From contig CAYGTS010000093.1 in assembly GCA_964352905.1 (NCBI GenBank), forward strand, positions 1 to 10,429: DNA of 10,429 bases, given 5' to 3'. A program made the position numbers and the translations under genes. The stretch's first letter is position 1. Each line of letters begins with the position of its first letter. The notes under the pieces were generated by a model that was given only the letters and a program-made list of their open reading frames with translations, was not told where the DNA came from and did not search any database. Below, piece after piece: positions 6,241 to 10,429 of the stretch. This DNA comes from CAYGTS01 sp964352905 (GTDB taxonomy: Bacteria > Pseudomonadota > Gammaproteobacteria > JAHCLG01).

Positions 6241-8520
6241 ATGCTTAATTTACTAAGACGCATTGTGCAAGAAGTTAACAGTACCACCGATATAATGGTG
6301 GCACTGAAGCTTATGGTGTCGCGCGTTAAAGAATCTATTGAAGCGGATTCTTGTAGTATTTTTTTAAGAGATCAACAAACAAATAGCTTCATTCTCAAAG
6401 CCACCGATGGCTTAAATGAAGAGAGTATTAATAATCTACGGGTGCGAATTGGCTATAGCTTGGTGGGGCTTGTTGCGGAACGTGCTGAGCCGCTTAATTT
6501 GGCAGATGCTCACCAACATCCTAGCTTTTACGAAGTACCAGAATTAGGTGAGGAAAAATTAAAAGCATTTTTGGGTGTTCCGATCATTCATCAACGCAAC
6601 GTGCTAGGTGTCTTGTTTGTGCAACAAGAGGAGGAGCGCCGTTTTGATGAAGTTGAAGAAGCCTTCCTCATTACGCTTTCAGCGCAACTTGCTGGGGTGA
6701 TTGCACATGCTCAGTTATCCGGTGTTATGAACAGAATAAAACGCCGAGGTTTAACAACTCAGCGTGAAGAAGCAACGATTATGGGTGTTTCAGGTGCCGA
6801 TGGTGTTGGCATTGGGCAGGCAGTGGTGGTGTATCCTTTAGCTGATTTGGATGCTGTGCCAGAGCGAGCAGCTGAAAATCTTGATCAAGAAATTGCAAAT
6901 TTTCAGCAAGCAATTGAAGCTGCACGCAAAGAAATTCGGCACTTAAGCGAACGTTTAGCACCAACCTTACCCGTAGCGGAACAAGCCTTATTCGATGTGT
7001 ATTTAAAAATATTAGATAATGCGAGTCTGGGTGATGAAGTTATCACGGTGATCAAAGAGCAAAGAGTTTGGGCACAAAGTGCGTTATGCCAAGTTATTAA
7101 TCGCCATCTTAAACAATTTGAAAGCATGGATGATTCCTATTTCAAAGAACGTGCTGATGATATTGAAGATTTGGGTAAACGCGTTTTATCTCACTTACAG
7201 AGCAAAGAGTTTGCTAAACCAGATTATCCTGCACAAACCATATTAATCGGTGAAGAGGTTTCTGCAGCTGATCTTGCTGATGTGCCTGAAAACAAATTAG
7301 TCGGTGTCGTCTCGGGGCGTGGTTCAGCTAATTCACATGTTGCCATTTTAGCGCGCGCCTTAGGTGTGCCAACTGTCATGGGGGCTGAGCGTGTTGCCGC
7401 CTCGCAACTCGATGGCCAAAAAATCATTGTTGATGGGTATTATGGGCAAGTTTACATTTCACCTTCAGCCACCTTACTCAATGAGTTCACTGCATTATTG
7501 GCTGAAGAAAAAGAACTCGAAGCCGATCTTGAAGAAATGCGTGACTTGCCCGCACAAACAACCGATGGCCATGGTGTGAATTTATCCGTTAATACGGGCT
7601 TGGTTGCAGATATCAGTCGTTCACTATCAGTCGGCGCACAAGGTGTGGGTTTATATCGTACGGAAATTCCTTTTATGGTGCGAGAACGATTTCCCACAGA
7701 AAAAGAACAAACGGTTATTTATCAACAACTATTAGCCGCTTTTGCACCGCGCCCCGTTATCATGCGTACCCTAGATGTGGGTGGTGATAAATGCTTACCC
7801 TATTTACCGATTGAAGAAGATAATCCCTTTTTAGGTTGGCGTGGTATTCGTATTACTCTTGATCACCCGGAAATTTTTTTAGTGCAACTGCGTGCCATGT
7901 TGCGTGCGGCCAGTGTTTACGATAATCTACGCATCTTGTTGCCAATGATAACCTCAGTGAGTGAAGTCAATGAATCACTGCGTTTGCTAAATCAAGCCTT
8001 GATTGAAGTACAATCTGAAGGTTTGGAGGTCGAAATGCCGCCGGTTGGTGTGATGATAGAAGTCCCCTCAGCGGTTTATCAAGCGCAATTATTAGCGCAA
8101 CGCGTTGATTTCCTGTCAATTGGTACTAACGATTTAACACAATACATCTTAGCGGTTGATCGTAATAATCCACGGGTTGCCAACCTTTATGATAGCCTGC
8201 ATCCAGCGGTCTTGCGCGCTATGCTGCATGTGGTTGAGTGCTCACATAAAGAGGGGAAAATGGTTAGTGTTTGTGGTGAAATGGCTGGCGATCCAGCAGC
8301 AATAATATTATTGCTCGCCATGGGATTTGATAGTTTTAGCATGAACTCCAGTGTGTTACCGCGTATTAAATGGGTGATCCGTAAATTATCTATAGAACGT
8401 GCGCGTGAAGTCTTAGAGGAAGTGCTAAGCATGGATGATCCTGGTATAATAAGGAGTCATTTAGAAAGGGTCCTTGATGAGTTTGGCTTAGGTGGCTTAA
8501 TCCGCGCTGGGAAAAAATAA
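6241..8520 (+). CDS. ptsP: Phosphoenolpyruvate-protein phosphotransferase PtsP (EI-Ntr)
   Basis: First enzyme of the nitrogen PTS: it autophosphorylates from phosphoenolpyruvate and passes phosphate to NPr (PtsO), acting in regulation rather than sugar uptake. The 759 residues (E. coli: 748) comprise an N-terminal GAF domain (about 5-155, including EPLNLADAHQHPSF and FLGVPI), a helical NPr-binding region, the swivelling phosphohistidine domain with His366 in GRGSANSHVAILARALGVPT, and a C-terminal PEP-binding TIM barrel with GLYRTE (Arg473), RTLDVGGDK (Arg509), IEVPSA (Glu607), GTNDLTQY and Cys678 in VCGEMAG. All key residues are present. ATG at 6241 is preferred over GTG at 6208 because MLNLLRRIVQEV matches the E. 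coli N-terminus and the upstream codons lie in a repeat. The ribosome binding site is weak. It follows rppH, as in relatives, and is separated from the TSUP gene by a mobile element. Confidence 0.96.
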   Translation: MLNLLRRIVQEVNSTTDIMVALKLMVSRVKESIEADSCSIFLRDQQTNSFILKATDGLNEESINNLRVRIGYSLVGLVAERAEPLNLADAHQHPSFYEVPELGEEKLKAFLGVPIIHQRNVLGVLFVQQEEERRFDEVEEAFLITLSAQLAGVIAHAQLSGVMNRIKRRGLTTQREEATIMGVSGADGVGIGQAVVVYPLADLDAVPERAAENLDQEIANFQQAIEAARKEIRHLSERLAPTLPVAEQALFDVYLKILDNASLGDEVITVIKEQRVWAQSALCQVINRHLKQFESMDDSYFKERADDIEDLGKRVLSHLQSKEFAKPDYPAQTILIGEEVSAADLADVPENKLVGVVSGRGSANSHVAILARALGVPTVMGAERVAASQLDGQKIIVDGYYGQVYISPSATLLNEFTALLAEEKELEADLEEMRDLPAQTTDGHGVNLSVNTGLVADISRSLSVGAQGVGLYRTEIPFMVRERFPTEKEQTVIYQQLLAAFAPRPVIMRTLDVGGDKCLPYLPIEEDNPFLGWRGIRITLDHPEIFLVQLRAMLRAASVYDNLRILLPMITSVSEVNESLRLLNQALIEVQSEGLEVEMPPVGVMIEVPSAVYQAQLLAQRVDFLSIGTNDLTQYILAVDRNNPRVANLYDSLHPAVLRAMLHVVECSHKEGKMVSVCGEMAGDPAAIILLLAMGFDSFSMNSSVLPRIKWVIRKLSIERAREVLEEVLSMDDPGIIRSHLERVLDEFGLGGLIRAGKK

Positions 8521-8528
8521 AAAATTAC

Positions 8529-8706
8529 GTAACTATTCACCAAGTAGACGAGAACGTCCATATTTGGGCTAAAAACGGCGAAAATCTTTTATCGAAATGC
8601 TCATTTATAACTCATAAACTGCGCTTTCTCAAAAATATTTTCGCTGTTTTTATCGCCAAATCTGAACGTTCTCAGTAAATTCAACTAAAATTTGCTGAAT
8701 AGATAC
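8529..8706 (-). mobile_element. Complete 178-bp IS66-like MITE with 8-bp target duplication
   Basis: The ends GTAACTATTCA (8529-8539) and TGAATAGATAC (8696-8706) are inverted repeats with one mismatch in 11. Perfect direct repeats AAAATTAC flank the element (8521-8528 and 8707-8714), the mark of transposition. The arms are imperfectly palindromic further in: GAGAACGT and CATATTTGG on the left mirror CAAATCTGAACGTTCTC on the right, and TAAAAACGGCGAAAATC mirrors the segment before 8656. The roughly 40-base centre is not palindromic. There is no ORF. Ends beginning GTAA plus 8-bp duplications are characteristic of the IS66 family, whose transposase would have to act in trans. The transcript would fold into a long hairpin between ptsP and the TSUP gene. 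Confidence 0.85.
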
Positions 8707-8715
8707 AAAATTACT

Positions 8716-9510
8716 ATGTTAATAATCGATATCCTTTTATATGTAACCACAGGCTGCCTTGCTGGCTTATTAGCTGGTTTATTTGGTTTGGGCGGCGGTA
8801 TTATTGTGGTGCCAAGCTTACTTTTTATTTTCCACTTTTTACACTTTGCTAATTTTCTTGCTATGCATATGGCTGCAGGAACTTCCCTCGCAATTATGCT
8901 AGTCACAACTGGAATTTCAACCTGGGAGTATCACAAACGCGGTGGTGTGATGTGGTCAGTTTATTTTAGAATGTTGCCTGGGATTATTTTAGGCACAGCC
9001 GGTGGTGTGATCATTGCCAGTTTTCTTGATGGCAAATTTTTAAAGATCGCCTTTGGCTTATTTCTGATCATTGTGAGCGTGCAACTTTTCAAACTTGTGC
9101 CACCTAAACCCCAACGTACCTTGCCAAAGGCCTTTGGCTTAAACTTTTTTGGGCTTGCGGTTGGCGCAAAATCTGGCATGCTCGGTGTGGGTGGTGGTAC
9201 CTTAACTGTGCCTTTTTTAACTTGGTGTAACATGCCCTTGCGTAATGCATCGGGTACCTCAACTATTTGTGGTTTTACCATTGCAATTATTGGTACACTC
9301 GGGTTTATCATTAGCGGTATTTTATCTAAACACCAACTACAAGGTGCGTTGGGCTACATTTATTGGCCCGCTTTTTTTGGTGTTTCATTAGGTAGTATGT
9401 TTACGACATCTTTTGGTGTGCGTTTATCACAAACGATTAATGCTGATATTGCAAAACGACTTTTTGCGCTATTACTTTTTGCAGTCGCATTTAGATTAAT
9501 TTTAACTTAA
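8716..9510 (+). CDS. TSUP (TauE/SafE, DUF81) family membrane transporter
   Basis: A 264-residue polytopic inner-membrane protein of the family that exports sulfite, organosulfonates or related anions; the substrate here is unknown. The two-fold internal duplication is plain: GLFGLGGGIIVVP (21-33) recurs as GMLGVGGGTLTVP (154-166), and AAGTSLAIM (53-61) as ASGTSTICG (178-186). About eight hydrophobic segments are present and length is normal. ATG at 8716 is chosen; an in-frame TTG at 8692 would read eight codons out of the adjacent mobile element. No Shine-Dalgarno is visible before 8716 because the element ends only 9 bases upstream, so initiation may be inefficient. The stop at 9510 overlaps the ribosome binding site of lgt, so the two are surely co-transcribed. 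A TSUP gene between ptsP and lgt is also known in pseudomonads. Confidence 0.9.
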   Translation: MLIIDILLYVTTGCLAGLLAGLFGLGGGIIVVPSLLFIFHFLHFANFLAMHMAAGTSLAIMLVTTGISTWEYHKRGGVMWSVYFRMLPGIILGTAGGVIIASFLDGKFLKIAFGLFLIIVSVQLFKLVPPKPQRTLPKAFGLNFFGLAVGAKSGMLGVGGGTLTVPFLTWCNMPLRNASGTSTICGFTIAIIGTLGFIISGILSKHQLQGALGYIYWPAFFGVSLGSMFTTSFGVRLSQTINADIAKRLFALLLFAVAFRLILT

Positions 9511-9518
9511 GGAATACG

Positions 9519-10322
9519 ATGTTTTATTATCCTAAAATTGATCCTATTGCTTTTCATATTGGCAAATTTGCTGTGCATTGGTATGGTATTATGTATTTAA
9601 TTGGGTTTGTTGGTGCTTGGTTTTTATGTAATATAAAATACCGTCGTGAACGAGTAGGTTTAAGCAAAGAAAATGTTAGCGATTTAATTTTTTATTGCGC
9701 ACTCGGTGTCGTTATCGGTGGCCGTATTGGCTATATGTTATTTTATAATTTTTCGAATTTCGTTCATCATCCGTTAACCTTATTACAAGTTTGGGATGGT
9801 GGCATGTCCTTTCATGGTGGCTTACTGGGTGTGGTTGTGGCCTTGCTGATTTTTGCTAAACGCCATCGCAAAAACGTTTATGCGCTAAGTGATTTTATTT
9901 TACCAACAGTACCTATTGGATTAGCTGCAGGTAGAGTGGGTAATTTCATTAACGGTGAATTATGGGGTAGAGTGACCAGCGCACCGTGGGGGATGGTGTA
10001 TCCACAAGCAGGTCCCCTGGCGCGTCATCCCTCTGAACTTTATGAGTTTTTACTAGAAGGGGTGTTATTGTTTACGATTCTGTGGTTATTCCAACGTAAA
10101 GAAAAACCGCGCGCTGCCGTTTCAGGATTATTTTTATTGTTATACGGTTGTTTTCGCTTTGTGTGTGAATTTTTTCGCCAACCTGATCCACAAATGGGAT
10201 TTGTTGCTTTTGGTTGGATGACACAAGGGCAATTACTATCAATTCCCATGATTATTTTTGGGTTAGGTTTTTTAATTTATGCCTATAAAAAAAAAGGTAA
10301 CCTTGTTGTAACTATTCAGTAA
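9519..10322 (+). CDS. lgt: Prolipoprotein diacylglyceryl transferase (Lgt)
   Basis: Essential inner-membrane enzyme that moves the diacylglyceryl group of phosphatidylglycerol onto the lipobox cysteine of prolipoproteins. The 267 residues contain Tyr22 (HWYGIMY), FHGGLLG with His99, the Lgt signature GRVGNFINGELWGR (Arg139, Asn142, Glu147), HPSELYE (169-175) and RFVCEFFRQPD with Arg213, the equivalents of essential E. coli residues. ATG at 9519 has TTAAGGA 6 bases upstream, made partly from the TSUP stop region. About seven membrane segments. The reading frame ends inside the mobile element at 10308: its terminal bases encode the last residues VTIQ and the stop TAA. Since Lgt C-termini after the last helix are short and variable, function is probably kept. 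thyA usually follows lgt but would lie beyond the window. Confidence 0.96.
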   Translation: MFYYPKIDPIAFHIGKFAVHWYGIMYLIGFVGAWFLCNIKYRRERVGLSKENVSDLIFYCALGVVIGGRIGYMLFYNFSNFVHHPLTLLQVWDGGMSFHGGLLGVVVALLIFAKRHRKNVYALSDFILPTVPIGLAAGRVGNFINGELWGRVTSAPWGMVYPQAGPLARHPSELYEFLLEGVLLFTILWLFQRKEKPRAAVSGLFLLLYGCFRFVCEFFRQPDPQMGFVAFGWMTQGQLLSIPMIIFGLGFLIYAYKKKGNLVVTIQ

Positions 10323-10429
10323 ATTTGAAGGTGAATTTACCGAGAACGTTCAGATTTGGCGATAAAAACGGCGGAAATCTTTTTGAGAAAGCGCAGTTTA
10401 TATGCGAATAAATGAGCATTTCGATAAAA
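10308..10429 (+). mobile_element. Partial IS66-like MITE overlapping the 3' end of lgt (continues past the window)
   Basis: Starts with GTAACTATTCAG at 10308 and follows the reverse complement of the complete copy at 8529-8706 through both arm and centre (GAGAAAGCGCAGTTTAT, AATGAGCATTTCGATAAAA) up to the last base of the window. By alignment about 57 bases are missing, so its end should fall near 10486. The first 52 bases equal the reverse complement of 1-52. It overlaps the last five codons of lgt, stop included. The left flank ACCTTGTT (10300-10307) should be duplicated after its far end. Confidence 0.85.

Noticed and set aside
8961..9311. 116-residue minus-strand ORF inside the TSUP gene
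   Set aside because: Shadow of the TSUP frame; low-complexity proline- and lysine-rich translation of codons for membrane residues.
1..10429. CRISPR array, tRNA, rRNA, transposase or defence-island genes
   Set aside because: No regularly spaced repeats, no cloverleaf or rRNA-like segments, and all long ORFs are accounted for by housekeeping or transport proteins; the repeated cores are irregularly spaced and lie in both orientations.

Overview
The window looks like a chromosomal segment of an AT-rich gammaproteobacterium. The evidence is protein-level resemblance of UbiA, RppH, PtsP and Lgt to their enterobacterial counterparts, plus the order rppH-ptsP-(TSUP gene)-lgt, which is a known gammaproteobacterial neighbourhood (rppH-ptsP-lgt-thyA in E. 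coli; a TSUP gene also sits there in pseudomonads). Low GC and many small dispersed palindromes would suit a Legionellales-type or host-associated lineage, but the genus cannot be fixed from this sequence.

Layout. Positions 1-241 hold the end of a small mobile element, then a strong hairpin flanked by two copies of a 17-bp repeat core. Five genes follow on the minus strand, read from 5318 down to 242: a FecCD/BtuC-type ABC permease, its ATPase (joined by an ATGA overlap), a thioredoxin-fold YyaL/DUF255 protein, UbiA (4-hydroxybenzoate polyprenyltransferase, ubiquinone synthesis), and, after a short gap, an unrecognised small secreted four-cysteine protein. A promoter with a perfect TATAAT lies just upstream of the permease. 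A 346-bp divergent intergenic region (5319-5664) carries that promoter and decayed repeat copies. On the plus strand come rppH (mRNA 5'-end pyrophosphohydrolase), ptsP (EI-Ntr of the nitrogen PTS), a TSUP/TauE-SafE membrane exporter and lgt (lipoprotein diacylglyceryl transferase).

The most notable feature is a family of small non-coding, palindromic mobile elements (MITE-like, about 178 bp, ends GTAACTATTCA). One complete copy (8529-8706) sits between ptsP and the TSUP gene with a perfect 8-bp target duplication (AAAATTAC). Two partial copies run off the two window edges and share 52 of 52 terminal bases. The ends and the 8-bp duplication fit the IS66 family. One insertion now supplies the last four codons and the stop of lgt; another lies so close to the TSUP gene that no Shine-Dalgarno is visible there. 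A 17-bp core of these elements occurs eight times in the window, seven times strictly between genes and once immediately 5' of the preferred ptsP start, including decayed copies beside rppH. I see no complete transposase, CRISPR, tRNA or rRNA, and no defence-type gene cluster.
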